64,000 nt of DNA from Doris montereyensis (lineage: Eukaryota; Mollusca; Gastropoda; Nudibranchia; Dorididae): NCBI GenBank assembly GCA_037039925.1, contig JAXRKP010000529.1:177501-241500 (forward strand), read 5' to 3'. Below the pieces are notes generated by a model. It was not told where the DNA came from. It saw only the letters and a list, made by a program, of their open reading frames with translations, and ran no database searches. A program made the translations under genes and the position numbers. Every line of letters starts with the position of its first letter. Position 1 is the stretch's first letter. Of the stretch, positions 11,150 to 26,129 are shown piece after piece.

Positions 11150-12640
11150 GTAATAGTAAATGAAGACAGGTGTGAAAAGTCAATCATAGACTACAAAGCC
11201 CAATCTTCCTTTTTTACAGTACATTGGATGCAAGAGTAAACAGAGGAGCAGAAATATTCAATGATCATCATCTAGTGATTGCCAAAATGAGATTACTGAC
11301 GGAAGAAAACAAACAGAAAAGGAAAGAGAAGAAAGCTACTAAACTCAAAATAGAAGAACTAAATAAACCAATAGTAAAACAGATATATACCAATCTAGGA
11401 TCAAATGATTATCAGTGAAAGGCAGATGGATCTGAATGATAGCACAATAGAAGAAAAATGGCAAAAGTATAAAGGAACACTCCTCGGTTGTACTGAAGGG
11501 GTCTGTGGTAGGAAACAAATTAAAGGAGATAGGAAAAGAGCAGCATGGTGGAATGAGAATGTCAAGACTAAGATCAAAGAAAAGAAGGATGACAGGAAGA
11601 AATACTTGCAAATGAAGAGACCAGAGGATAGGATAGATTAGGTGAATAAAAGAACTATCGCCAAAGAGGAAGTGAGGAAAACAAAACAGGAACAATCATA
11701 CAATGGGAAAAGTTTGAACAAAGATTTCAAGAACGCTATCAAGGAAATCAAAAGCTGTTCTAAAGGGCAATGAAGAGCATGAGAAAGACCAAAGCATGCC
11801 CAATACAACAAAGTAAGAATGCCAAAGGAGTAATAATAAAAGAAGACAGCGAAATCATGGAAACGTGGAGAAAGTATTTTCACCAATTACATAATCCCTC
11901 AAGAATATATGAAACAAGGAATACAGATCAATTAGTAACAGTAATGTAATCCAGAGGAGACAGCTGAAGATGTAGATATATCAATGAAAAAAATCCAAAC
12001 AGCTATAAGAAAAGCGAAATTAGGAAAAAAAGCCCCAGGAGTAGACTACTACATACAAGCATGGAAGTCAAAACAGCTGTCAGACGACTGGAAAAAGGGA
12101 ACAGTAGTACCAATACATAAGAAAGGATCACAGAATGCTCAAAATATAGAGGGATATCACTACTTAGCGTACCAGGAAAAGTGTGTGCCAGGATACTGGA
12201 AATGAGACTAAGGAAAAGAAAAGAGGATCAGATTGAAGAATATCAGAGTGGATTTAGACCAGGAAAAAGTGTACAAGACTACAGATTTACAATAAGATAA
12301 ATAATAGAAAAATTCCTTGAGAGAAACATTGACTTGCACCTGTGTTTTATAGGCTTAGAGAAGGCATTTGACACTGTGAGGAGGAACAAACAATGGCATT
12401 CCTAAAAGAACACAATGTAGAGCAAAATTTAATAGAAACCATTTAAAGTTTTCATAAACCAACATGTGCAGTGAGTAGAAACATAGCAGAATTTGATGTG
12501 TAAAAAATCCACGTCCTCTTTTGTTTATCACATTTATGGATTCAGTCACAAAGGCATCCTCAAAAATGAAGAAAATGAATGTACAGGGTATGTTGGAAGC
12601 TCAAACCAGTAAATGTAGCAATTCTTTCATCTAGAATGTT
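11150..12640 (+). mobile_element. LINE fragment C (endonuclease end to RT)
   Basis: Same family as 4810-7965, about 90% alike by eye, truncated at both ends. Shows DARVNRGAEIFNDHHLVIAK (11227-11286), KLGKKAPGVDY, KGTVVPIHKKGS (12096-12131), YHYLAYQEKCVPGYWK and the EKAFDT motif (12358-12375). Stops occur throughout. Confidence 0.85.
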
Positions 12641-13940
12641 GAATCGTGAATCGTTCCCATCCACCATATTAATCTGTAATTTGTAAAATCCACAGTCAGG
12701 GATGGTGATACTATAGTGTGTGCCCGACTATGGGAATCCTTTCATAGATCTAAATTCTAGACCTAGATAAAATATTAAAAATCTAGGAGTATGACTAGAT
12801 CTAGATCTAGTATGAGACATTATGGTGAATCATAGGAAGAAAAATCGGAAACCACCATGGACCATACTTACAACGATAAGACAACATGATAACAAAATAA
12901 ATCAGCTACAGCCAGAGAAGAAGACAAAAAAGGAGAAGAGGGGATGGATGGGGATGGAGAAGCAGGAGAAGAACAAGAAAAAGAATAAGACGACGAGATC
13001 GACGAATAAAATAGTATATCTCCAGAGTGTGTTATATCTTACCCACGAAATCGTGGGAACTTCACTAACCTACATCTAGACACTAGACTTGAATCTAGTA
13101 TTCAATATAATGTTTGCATCGAAATCACACTAGATTTCTTCTAGATCTAGATCTACACTCCTGATACGATAAAACTAAACGGCTTTAAATCATGTCAAGG
13201 AATAATTCTAGATCTAAGTATACTTTACATTAGATCTAGATCTAGATGTATTAGTCCAGATAGAATAATAGCTGTTATTGTATTCCGTTTTGGGTATTAG
13301 ATCTAGATATATATTATCTAAATATTATCTAGATCTTCTATATTTAGCATAACCATACAATAATCTACCTTGTCATGTCACGAACGTCACTGGCAACACC
13401 TGACACTTACCCGACCCGTGTGCAGTATCCGTGTTTGGACCATTATCAATAACAAGTAACAAGGTGTGTTCTTTTGGTATCGATAACCTGAAATAAACCT
13501 ACCTGTGGTACTGTGAAGCATTCTGTAGGCGTTCATGTCCGCCTTATAAACATGCTGTGTTCTCATTTTCTATAATTTTGATTGGTGGAAAACGTGAAGA
13601 CTGCACAAGGAAGGAAAAGCAATAGTCCTAAAACATCAAAATGCGAGGATGCCTTCACAGCGGTGGCTGACTGAACGCGTTCTTTCACTCAATACTGGAT
13701 TGGGATTTTTTATAGATCTAGAATATATCTTCTTTTTTTTTTTCTTTTTTTTTTTTTTGCTGTATTTTTGCACCATTGAACTAGCCTACATTGATGAAGT
13801 GTAGAATTGTAATGTTGATATGGATCTAGATCTAGATTTCCCGCTCTCCCAAACCATTTTAGTTGAAATAGAATAAAGATTAATTTATCAAAGGGAACAG
13901 TCTACATTATGACGTAGATCTATCTAGCTATAATCTATAT
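12641..13940. other. Non-coding DNA rich in AGATCTAG motifs
   Basis: At least ten clusters of TCTAGATCTAGATCT-like sequence occur (for example 12801, 13140, 13230, 13298, 13330, 13822). A T-run lies at 13731-13758. No open frame worth calling; the basic Lys/Asn-rich frame at 12822-13079 is low complexity. Confidence 0.6.
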
Positions 13941-13941
13941 G

Positions 13942-13945
13942 TATG

Positions 13946-14026
<81 letters not shown>
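13942..14026. repeat. (TA)n microsatellite
   Basis: About 40 TA units, preceded by GTATGTATGTA. Confidence 0.97.
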
Positions 14027-14028
<2 letters not shown>

Positions 14029-14161
14029 AGTAGGCTAGAGGCCGATTTAATCCTGAAAGGTGAAAGTGAACATTTAGTTGCATAATAATATGATAATATG
14101 GCAAATGATCATTCAGTCCTTGACTACACTCATAATATATACATTTAGTCTCTTGTTGAGT

Positions 14162-14534
<373 letters not shown>

Positions 14535-14649
14535 GTATGTCGATTTTGTTTCAATACAGAACAGGACAGTTGAAATCGGATGCCATTCCCACAAAGCATT
14601 ACGCACACTCAACCAGAGAAACAGGGACAGAGAACATCATAGGAAATTG

Positions 14650-15350
14650 AGGAAGACAGAGAGGTGGGATTGTTGAATAGAAACTCAGCACTTAGAAAAT
14701 ACCTCAATAGGCTAAGTAAAATGACTAGATCTAGTAGTAGGTACCACAAGCCATTTTTTTTCCTTTTAGAATGCTGAGAGAGTAAATCCAGTGATATATT
14801 CAGATAGACATTGGAAAGACATGAACATCAAACTTTATTTCAACAGAATTGAACAATAAATAACCGAGATAATATGAAGTTTTGAAGTTTTATTCGGACT
14901 TCTGAATAATTTCGCCATTTTTTAAAATGTATTTTCGACCATTTTCGGCAATAAAATGAAATATTGTAAATAATCATCTTTTATATCTACACAACTTTGG
15001 ATCCAAGAGATATGAAGGAAAACACAATGTGAGGAATATTGAGAGAGATATAGCATAGTAGTAAAGTTGAAAGAAAATTTCAAAACTTATAACAAATTTG
15101 GAAGATTCCCATTGAAAACTGTTCAGAATGCCATTTTTGCAAATTCATAAAACTTTTATATATATCAAATGACAGGCGTAAAACTCTGTACATCACTTAA
15201 ATTCCCTATGTACCCTATGCCTTATTTTGTTGGCAGCCATTCTTTGAAAAAAGTGTTTATCATATAATGGATGAGGTTACAAAATCAAAATCGGCGACTT
15301 TGAAAAAAATCAGCGGAACTATGAAAAACCTGTAAAAGTTGAATGAAATA
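14650..15350. other. AT-rich non-coding DNA
   Basis: No gene or known element. Part of it (14930-15200) loosely resembles the diverged tandem repeat that follows. Confidence 0.45.
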
Positions 15351-15359
15351 ACTATTTAA

Positions 15360-15960
15360 GCTACAAAGTCATGTCATATCAAATTAAAGGGCATTCTGAG
15401 CTCTATGCAATGAAATAATTGATTAAGCATATATGTTACACAAAATTTAGTAGGGTCATTAAAACAAAGGAGGTATGGATAAAAAGTTTTTTTGCGGAAA
15501 GCCCAACAATGCTTCCATAAGTCGAGCATCATTGAAGCAATTACAATAAATCACATATCAAATTAAAGGGAATTATGTGTTCTAACGGTTTATTCAATGG
15601 AATAAATTAACTAAGCATATATGTTACACAAAATTCAGTGAGGTCATTAAAACGTATGAGGAATGGGTAAAAATCATATATAGAAAGTGCAAAATATGAT
15701 AACCAATGCTTCCGTAAATTGAACATCATTGAAGCAACTACAACACATCATATATCAAATTTAAGAGGATTCTTGTCTGTATTCAATTAAATACATTAAT
15801 TTTAAGCATATTCTTTGGCAAAATCCACAGATCAATTAAAAAAAGAAATGCAAAATCTGAGCACAAATGCTTGTAGCCCCCTATTGTATTTTTTTTTTTC
15901 ATCAAACCAACTACATGTACAACCTTTCATGTAGGCCTATATCAAATTAAACTAAATCTC
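15360..15960. repeat. Diverged tandem repeat, about 180-bp period
   Basis: TCATATCAAATTAAAGGGCA (about 15375), TCACATATCAAATTAAAGGG (about 15551) and TCATATATCAAATTTAAGAG (about 15749) each start a unit with AAGCATATATGTTACACAAA (or a decayed form) in the middle and an ATTGAAGCAA-type segment at the end. A fourth partial unit starts at about 15940. Confidence 0.75.
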
Positions 15961-15965
15961 AGCTC

Positions 15966-16109
<144 letters not shown>

Positions 16110-16279
16110 GTATACCATATTTCAACTTGAAATGAAACATTAGCTCTTCTCAATGTCATCAAATGAAATAAAATTTTGGCAACATTATAAAAATCAAAGT
16201 TAATTTCATTATTGCCTGATGTGCAGAAGGAGACGATTGGACAGGTATTTAATATTTCTAGTAATTCAAATGTTCTCCC

Positions 16280-17650
16280 CACGACAAAGCTTTGGATAAC
16301 GAATCTGATTCCACAGCTTTTCAAGAGCGCCTTTGCCTGACATAATTTTATTCAACTCTTCCTTTGTGGTAATGATCCCACCATCATGAATCACTGCATC
16401 CATCACATCAGATTTTTTTTTTTAGCAATAGTCAGGCATTTTCTATCCTTTAGTTACTTATTTTATTTGAGTTTCTCTCTTTCTCTTCTCCATAATCCTC
16501 TGTTGTGCGGGTGTTTATTTTTCTCGAAATCCATAGGAATCCCTAGGAATTCCTAAGAATCACTACTTTTTCTGTATTCTGGTCCATATTTAATAGCCTT
16601 TTCTATAAGCTTTTTTGCAATTTCTTTGCTCCTTCTCTTCATCCACCGACCTTATTTTGTTTCAAGATATTCCCAGTGGTGTGTAGATGAAGTAAAGCAT
16701 TCCTGCTTCTGTTCATTCTATAATCGAGATCATCAAAAGCCTCTCTCCTATGATGTTTGTCAGTGGACAAGTACTGAGAATTAGAATGCTTCGAACATTT
16801 TTATCAATAACTCATCCAAACACACCTCTTCCAAAAATCACATAATTGACGTTCAAAAGGAAGAGTGCACTTCTGTACAACTTTCTTTAGAAATGCATTT
16901 AGAGTCAGCATATCACAGGTGTTATTGTTAAAGAACTCGGTGATCACTGCCTTTATCAAAGGTGGTGATTGGAAATCTTCAAAACTGATGACGCTGATAA
17001 AACATTGAATGATTCACAGCTCCACGCTTCTAATGCACGCTTCATTTGCTTTACGTAGAAAGGAAATTCAGCATATGATTTATCACTGTTTATAAGTTTC
17101 CAATATGGTTCAGTAAAATAAATGTGGAAGAATGAAATGGCACCAATGGTTGAAAGGATCAGAGGATCTTTGAGATCTGCCAAAATGCTTTGAAGCTTCA
17201 AGTTTGAGTGAGATACGCATTCACTCAAAAACGAAATTATGTCTTCAAGATGAACTATTACTGCTGAAGCATTCTGGAAAACACTAGCTCTAGCGATTAG
17301 CTCTGAAATTGTTGAAGTAAGAACGTTTGCCCAATGTCTGGCAAAAGGCCAACCACTCCTATCGGCATCCGTTCTTCTCATCGCCCCTCGGTCCCAAGAC
17401 ATCTGCTGCTGCCCGTAACACTCTAAATGCCGCAGTTTCTGACGATAATGCAAATCTTGCAAAAGAATGCTGGGAATCCCTTCCTAATCTGAGTCCTTGG
17501 TCTTTAGCAAACATTTCCTGAACTTTTACAGCGTTCTCCACTGCAGTCACAAACCCAAGAAGGAAATGGGCATTGCAGAAGAGGAAGAGTGTAGAGGAAT
17601 CTTGATCATCCAATAGGGTGTCCTTATATTCTCTCATCAAAGCATTTCAT
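16280..17650 (-). pseudogene. hAT-like transposase relic
   Basis: Minus-strand frames in order: FLFCNAHFLLGFVTAVENAV (from about 17585), VLGPRGDEKNGCR (about 17360), FQNASAVIVHLEDIISFLSE (about 17270), LQSILADLKDPLILSTIGAI, FFHIYFTEPYWKLINSD, MKRALEAWSCESF; then in other frames CPLTNIIGERL (about 16745), and VIHDGGIITTKEELNKIMSG near 16340-16400. The order resembles a hAT-related transposase family common in aquatic invertebrates, with the CPxxNxxxER segment recalling the hAT C-terminal dimerisation region. Several frameshifts and stops. The superfamily call is moderate. Confidence 0.55.
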
Positions 17651-17926
17651 TACTACCGCACGATCTGAAAGGAGGCACTTTTCATTTTTCGTATAATGTC
17701 CAAAGAATAAATGGAACATCATTCTTTAAAAATCCAAACACATTTTTCCAGCAAAGTCTCTGAGTTACCACTCACAATTTCAGAAAATCCAAGAGAAACA
17801 GTCTTTTCCATTACTGAGTTAGGCGGGTTCGATCCCCATTGTAGCCAGGATTTCGTTCTGTTTATTCCTTGCATTTGTCTTGTCTTTGTTCCTATGTGGC
17901 TTTCATATTATCTTATGTCTTACTTT

Positions 17927-17991
<65 letters not shown>

Positions 17992-18015
17992 TTATTACTA
18001 CTACTACTACTACTT

Positions 18016-18016
<1 letters not shown>
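17927..18016. repeat. (CTA)n microsatellite
   Basis: About 30 units of ACT/CTA, ending where the complementary (TAG)n begins. Confidence 0.97.
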
Positions 18017-18363
<347 letters not shown>

Positions 18364-18394
18364 ATAATACATATTTTCTTTGTCTTATTATTTA

Positions 18395-19045
18395 ACAAGC
18401 ATGTTACACCCCGAGTGATACCAAGTACGATTATTAGATCGAGTCAGAATTTAATACTGAGTGTGTGAACAGTACTATTATTATTCCAACTTTTTAAAAT
18501 TATAAAACATGTTCAATATGGCGGCTTAGATGAATGAAAACTCTACTCAAAGACGGGGGAACAATGACATTTTCAATAATTAAACGTCACTTCTGCTAAA
18601 ACAATTCCTCACATGAAAACGATTTTGGGATCATTTAGAACCTTCATTACATGGTTACTCTTAGTGGTCTGGCAACTGAACTTTGGCCAACAAAGAACGA
18701 ACAATTTCTAATAAAATTATACAAGCATGTTATACCGTGGGGTGATGACAAGTACTATTATTATATATTGAATTAGTATTCGATACTGAGGAGATTACGC
18801 AGGTAATCGTGAACGGTTGGCTTACTATTCCAACTTTTGAATTATAAAACCTATTCAAAATGGCGGGCTAACTACATATGAATATGATGCTCACAAAGAC
18901 AATGGAGTTTACAATAATTCATCGTCAATTTTGGCAGAACATTTTTTCTAAAACAAAAACAATATGGGGATGATTTAAAGTCTATATGCAGAATATGGTT
19001 ACTCTTAGTGGCCTATCAACAGAGCATTTGGGGAACAAAGAGAGT
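18395..19045. repeat. Diverged tandem duplication, about 326 bp
   Basis: Unit 1 starts ACAAGCATGTTACACC (18395), unit 2 ACAAGCATGTTATACC (18721). Both contain ATTCCAACTTTT, TTCAAAATGGCGG-like and GGTTACTCTTAGTGG segments in the same order. Confidence 0.8.
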
Positions 19046-19299
19046 CCATAGATGCTATCTTACACTATCCTTATAATAATGATTTATACCATGCTTCTGT
19101 GATAATTAAAGATCCGACGAATGTAATAATATAATTGTTTTCATCTTTTCAAATGTATTTTAAACACGATAGTAACCCACTAGTCACTGTAAAGATACGC
19201 TCTGACCTTTATGATTAGAGTCTCGGTTAATAACATAAAAGTAAACTGAATTTTAAGAGTGGCTAAAACGTACAACACCATTCAAACAAGACCATGTAT

Positions 19300-19626
<327 letters not shown>

Positions 19627-19775
19627 AGTTTATCGTAATAAAAACTTTTTATAGCGTCTATTAAATTTTGCTCTACATTATCTTCTTTTAAAGAATGCCA
19701 TAGTTCATCCCTCCTCACGGTGTAAATGCCTTTTCTTAGTCAATAAAACAGAGGTGCAATTCAATGTTTCTTTCA
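19627..19775 (-). mobile_element. Short LINE RT fragment
   Basis: The minus-strand frame reads MRRDELWHSLKEDNVEQNLI, then DAIKSFYYDK. This is the reverse-transcriptase segment following the AFDT motif in the LINE family (compare 12376-12450: FLKEHNVEQNLIETI). It is then replaced by the (GA)n tract, as in the copy at 1-603. Confidence 0.7.
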
Positions 19776-19832
19776 TGGACAGTTTGTATCATTTGTCTTA
19801 TTGTAAAATGGGGTTTTGTGCACTGGTAGTGG

Positions 19833-21455
<1,623 letters not shown>

Positions 21456-21464
21456 CTCTGAATC

Positions 21465-23165
21465 GGCTATATATGAATCGGCTTGGATGTTCTTCAATTT
21501 GATCCTCTACTTCCCTCCCTCCCCCTTTCTCAGTCTCATTTCTATTATCCTGGCTTACATTTTTCATGGCACCGTACGCTAAATAGTGACATCTCTCCAT
21601 AATTTGGTCTTTCCACAGTTGATCCTTTCTTGTGTGTTGGTACAATCGTTCCCCTTTTCCAGTCATCCACGTTTGTTGTAGGTGTGGTTTGTCTGCCTCT
21701 CCCTTGAGTTAAAAAAAATAATTTCTGGATGAACTTGATCTGCTCCTTGGGCCTTTCCTAGTTTAACTGTTCGAATATCTGTCTGGATTCATTCCTTCGA
21801 GATGTCTACACCTTCAGCTGTCTCATCTTGATTACTTATTCTTACTAGTTGACCTGCACTCCTTGTTTCGTGTGTTTTAGAGGGATTCTGTAATTGCTCA
21901 AATATTTTCTCCATGTTCCCATGATATCGCTGTCTGCCTTCATTTCTTCACCGTTGGCACCCTTCATTTGTCTAATCGGACCTGCTTTGGTCTTTCTCAT
22001 GCTCTCATTGCTCCCCAGAGCAGCAGTTGATTTCCTTGATAGCTTTCTTGAAGTCTTTGTCTAAACCCTTTCCACTGTTTATATTTTGCTTTCCTCACTT
22101 CCTATTTGGCGATAGTTCTTTTACTCACAAAATATCTATCCTCTGGCTTCTTCATGTGCAAGTATTTCTTCCATCCAGGCTTCCTTCTTTTCTTTGATCT
22201 TAGCTTTGACATTCTCATTCCACTATGCAGTTCTTTTCATTTATCCTTTAACTTGTTTCCCACTACAAACCTCTTCAGCACAAGTTTTTACAGTTGCCAA
22301 ATTCATTCTAATCTATTGTGCTATCATTCAAACTATTCTGCCTGTCGCTTGTAAGACGTTTTTTAAAATTATAATCCTAGATTGGTATAATCTGTTTTAC
22401 TTCTGGTTTATTTAGGTCTTCTATTTTGAGTTTACTAGCTTTCTTTTCTATCTTTTTCTGTTTGTTTTGCCCAGTCACTAATCTCATTTTTGCAGTCATT
22501 GGGTGATGAAAACTAAATATTTCAGCTCCTCTGTTAAGTCTTGCACCCACTGTACTGTAAAAATGGAACTGCGAACTATTATATATTATGTACGGTACTC
22601 TATGATTGACGTTGCCTCTCTGTTTTAATTTACTCTTGTATATTGATTTTGTTTGAATCTGTGTGTGGAAAAAAGATGTTGGCTATTTTTATGTTATTCT
22701 TTAGGCAAAAATCTGTAAGTCGTTCTCCATTTGGAAAAGTTGTTGTCTCTTCTTCTTTACCTGTTACTCCGCCTGATTTTGCTACATTGCTGCCTACTCT
22801 TGCGTTTAAATATCCTAAACCATTAATCCCTGTTTGGGTTTGAGATTCTCTACAGCTAATTGTAAATTGATTTCAAAGATATCATTTGATCTGTGTGTGG
22901 AAGAAAGGTGTTGGCTATTTTTATCTTATTCTTTAGTCAAAACTCTGTAAGTTGTTCTCCATTTGGAAAAGTTGTTGTCTCTCCTTCTTTACGTATTACT
23001 CCGCCTGATTTTGCTACAATCAAAACCCACCTACAGAGCAACATATTGTAATTTTCTGTCGGGATCCACTCTGCCTGCAAAGCAGCAGGAGACTCATGGA
23101 GGGTGGGGCCGCCTTGTCCCCCGTACAGGTACAAGCATCTGCCTACTTCCCGGGTCGACTTTTTG
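21465..23165 (-). mobile_element. LINE fragment D (endonuclease/RT family), minus strand
   Basis: Same family as 4810-7965. The 5' UTR segment GAGTCTCCTGCTG...TTGCAGGCAG lies inverted at 23072-23105, then endonuclease pieces (two copies, see findings), then RT entry segments (KDQLWKDQIM and MTGKGERLYQHTRKDQLWKD frames, 21600-21666). Truncated at about 21465 against the other LINE. Internal deletion between 5' UTR and endonuclease. Confidence 0.8.
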
Positions 23166-23317
23166 AGTTACGTATTATTTCATTGTTCGCTTCAGGACCA
23201 GTGATATTCAATATTCGTGTATTTGCGCACAATCCCAAAATCGCAGTGAAAGTGACTAACCTACTGTTTTCAAACCAACCAAGTGTGATGATTCATAAAA
23301 TTAAGTAGTATCGACGG

Positions 23318-23640
23318 CCGAGCAGTACGGCCGAGTGGTTAGGCTGCCGGACTAGGGATCATGAGATCCCGAGTTTGGATCCTAGCAAAACCAGGTATGA
23401 TGTTGTGTTCCTTGGAAAAGACATTTAACACATTTTCCCCACTCTACCCAGGTGATAAATGGGTACATGCACTAGCTTGGGAGTAAAAACCAGCGTCAGA
23501 CTAGCGTCCTGGCCAGAAAGTGATTATTGTTACCTTTTTCGCTTCAGGGCTATAGAAGCCGGGATCCGATAAGCTCCGGCTCTATGGGCCTTGAAATAAC
23601 TTACTATGGTCTTAAAAAGAAAGACAAAATGATACCCCCA
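23318..23640 (+). mobile_element. tRNA-derived SINE with conserved central domain
   Basis: The tRNA-like head is at about 23325-23398: ACGGCCGAGTGGTTAGGCTG (A box, Leu/Ser type), then GAGTTTGGATCCTAGC (decayed B box). The body has TTCCTTGGAAAAGACATTTA, CACTCTACCCAGGTG and ATAAATGGGTACATGC, a core shared with the copies at 39180 and 47960. It ends in an A/C-rich tail (23630-23740). Confidence 0.75.
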
Positions 23641-24159
23641 AAAAAAAACCCAACAACAACAACAACAAAATCAAACAACAAAACAAAACAGCCAAAAACA
23701 AAACCAACAAGAAAAAACCAAAACAAAAACAACAACCGTCCCCATCAAAACGCTCCCAAAAGAACCAACAGCATAGAGTCAAACATAACACTCACAAAAA
23801 TACAGCAACCCCGAACATGTGCGAGGCGCACATTCACGAATATGCCGTACTTCGTTGAGTCCCCATTGGTGCTTGCATCAAGTTGAGCATATTCTAGACA
23901 TCTCGCTGCTGAGGGGCCCTGTTGCCCACACGGGGAGGGGGGGGGGGGGTATTCGTCAATATTATAATATAATTTTTATGATTTAGTATGGCGCTCGTGA
24001 CAATTATTATGAAAGGCATTAGTTTAGATCAGGTCAGTTTAAAGTTGAGTAACAATGAATTTTTATATAATCAACGATGATAACATACGTCCACACTGAA
24101 GAAAACTTCCTGCCAACCCACCCGCGCCCAAATCACATACACTTACGAACAGACCAGTT

Positions 24160-24191
<32 letters not shown>

Positions 24192-24235
24192 TGAGCAACA
24201 CATACGTGTACCACTCTTTTAATTTTATGAAATCA
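23641..24235. other. Non-coding, A/C-rich and G-run DNA
   Basis: A/C-rich SINE tail to about 23760, a G run at 23936-23949, and (CA)n at 24165-24189. No gene seen. Confidence 0.5.
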
Positions 24236-24251
24236 TGTTGCCATGAATCTC

Positions 24252-24254
<3 letters not shown>

Positions 24255-24337
<83 letters not shown>
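24255..24337. repeat. (CT)n microsatellite
   Basis: About 40 CT units, followed by a C run. Confidence 0.97.
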
Positions 24338-24339
<2 letters not shown>

Positions 24340-24341
<2 letters not shown>

Positions 24342-25640
24342 CCCCCCCGAGTCTACGTTGATCTTTAATATTTGACAACACTCGGCAACAGACGTCGCAT
24401 CGTGTTTCTAAATATAGGGATGAATCATAGTCGACAGGCGTAGGTCCAGCCCCGCCTTGGCCCCATGAAGGAAGTGGGTGGATTATAATACGTACATGTA
24501 GGCCTATATGACATTATCGGAATCTATCGTGGGAGTGGGAGGGAAGCGTTACTGTCGAGGGGATTGAATACGCCTTTAAGTATCGATATTAAGGTAAGGC
24601 CGATACACATTTTCTTATAAAATTCACAATGACACATAGTAATGTGAAACTAAGAAAACCGAAATAATGCAAAAACAGTATTAAATCGGACCGATCAGCA
24701 ACACTTGCCGAAAGCATCATCAAAATGTTGCATGAAGATTGTTACCCTCCAACCTGCTATCTTGCAAAATCATGTTTTGATGCCCTTCTCTTTCATGCTC
24801 CATTCCTCCCCAGAGAAAAAAAAAGTTGTTACTTCCTAAACATCAAGAATTAATTAAGGAATCACTTTCCCACCAAAATAAGTGCCGAAAACACGTTTGT
24901 CACCTCTCTCGAGAAGGAAAATCAAACTAGAATTCAGTCACACAAGTATTTGATTTAGATTTTTTCCTTACCTTATGAACACATTAGACGCACAGCAGCG
25001 TTTTATTAAGATAATTTTCGGAGCTTTCTGAAATTTGAAAAAATAAAATAACGTAAATTTATTATGTAGTGTGACGTGTGATTGTCTACATCACAGTTTA
25101 CCGATGAATGCATGAATACAATACATACGTGTCTTGATTTAATATGATTTAAAAGAAAATGAGGGCATAGGCAATATCATTATTGCTTCAAAAATTTCAA
25201 TTTGTTGCTAACGCTTAATTTCATGATAGTAACTTTCTTATCATACTCTGCAAACCTTCTTCCATAGGGCTATTCTATTCAAAAATTAATTGTGTGATAC
25301 AATATTATAACATGTATCAGTGCTGGCTACTGAGTAAAAAGAGAAAACAATGTCGATACACACATTTTTCTACAAAAGAACCATTCTTGAGCAGCTCTTT
25401 TTTTGCAGGTTCATAAACAATAAGTAGTTGAATGAAAATAATGAGCTCAATTTTTGCACCTCTCATATCCCCTCCTGAAAATAAAAAAGAATCCTAAACC
25501 ACCCACAAAACATTATTCGAACGATTGTAATAACAAGCACATTACAGTAAAGTTATACGAAATCCTGGCTACAAAGCGAAATGACAAGATATTTTCTGAG
25601 AGCAACACGCTGAGATTTAGCTATGTTGGTTTGGCGAAAT
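24340..25640. other. No recognised feature upstream of S6K
   Basis: AT-rich unique DNA; frames are short and appear random. A LINE/SINE origin is not evident. Confidence 0.45.
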
Positions 25641-25949
25641 ATGACAATAAGTGACAACTCCACTAATAAAGACAGAGCAAACACGTGACGTTTCGGGTAT
25701 AACCTTTCGTCAGACAACAAACGAGAAATATTAGAATCTAGATCTAAGTAATACCTCCGGCATCACACAATGTGATGTCAGAAGAAAAACATAAAGGAGA
25801 AAGAAAGAAAGAAAAAGGCAGTGATGTTAAGAAATGTAGCAGTGTGTGGGGGGGGGGTGTGAAAAGAGCGAGAGTGGAAGGTTCAGATCTAGAATGAAAT
25901 AAAAAATATGAAAATAAGTAAGTAATAAAAGGTGAGAAGGAGATAGAGA

Positions 25950-25992
25950 GATAGAAATAGAGAGAGAGAGAGAGGGAGAGAGAGAGGGAGAG

Positions 25993-26072
<80 letters not shown>

Positions 26073-26125
26073 GAGAGAGAGAGAAAAGAAAGAAAACAGG
26101 CAGGGGGAAAGAAAGAGGAGAGAGA
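25950..26125. repeat. (GA)n microsatellite upstream of S6K
   Basis: GA repeats with GGGA and AAAG interruptions, ending about 330 bp before the S6K start codon. Confidence 0.95.
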
Positions 26126-26129
26126 GAGC

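Noticed and set aside
17819..17850. B-box-like GGGTTCGATCCCC as a tRNA gene
   Set aside because: No A box at the right distance and no clover-leaf arms; at best a SINE relic.
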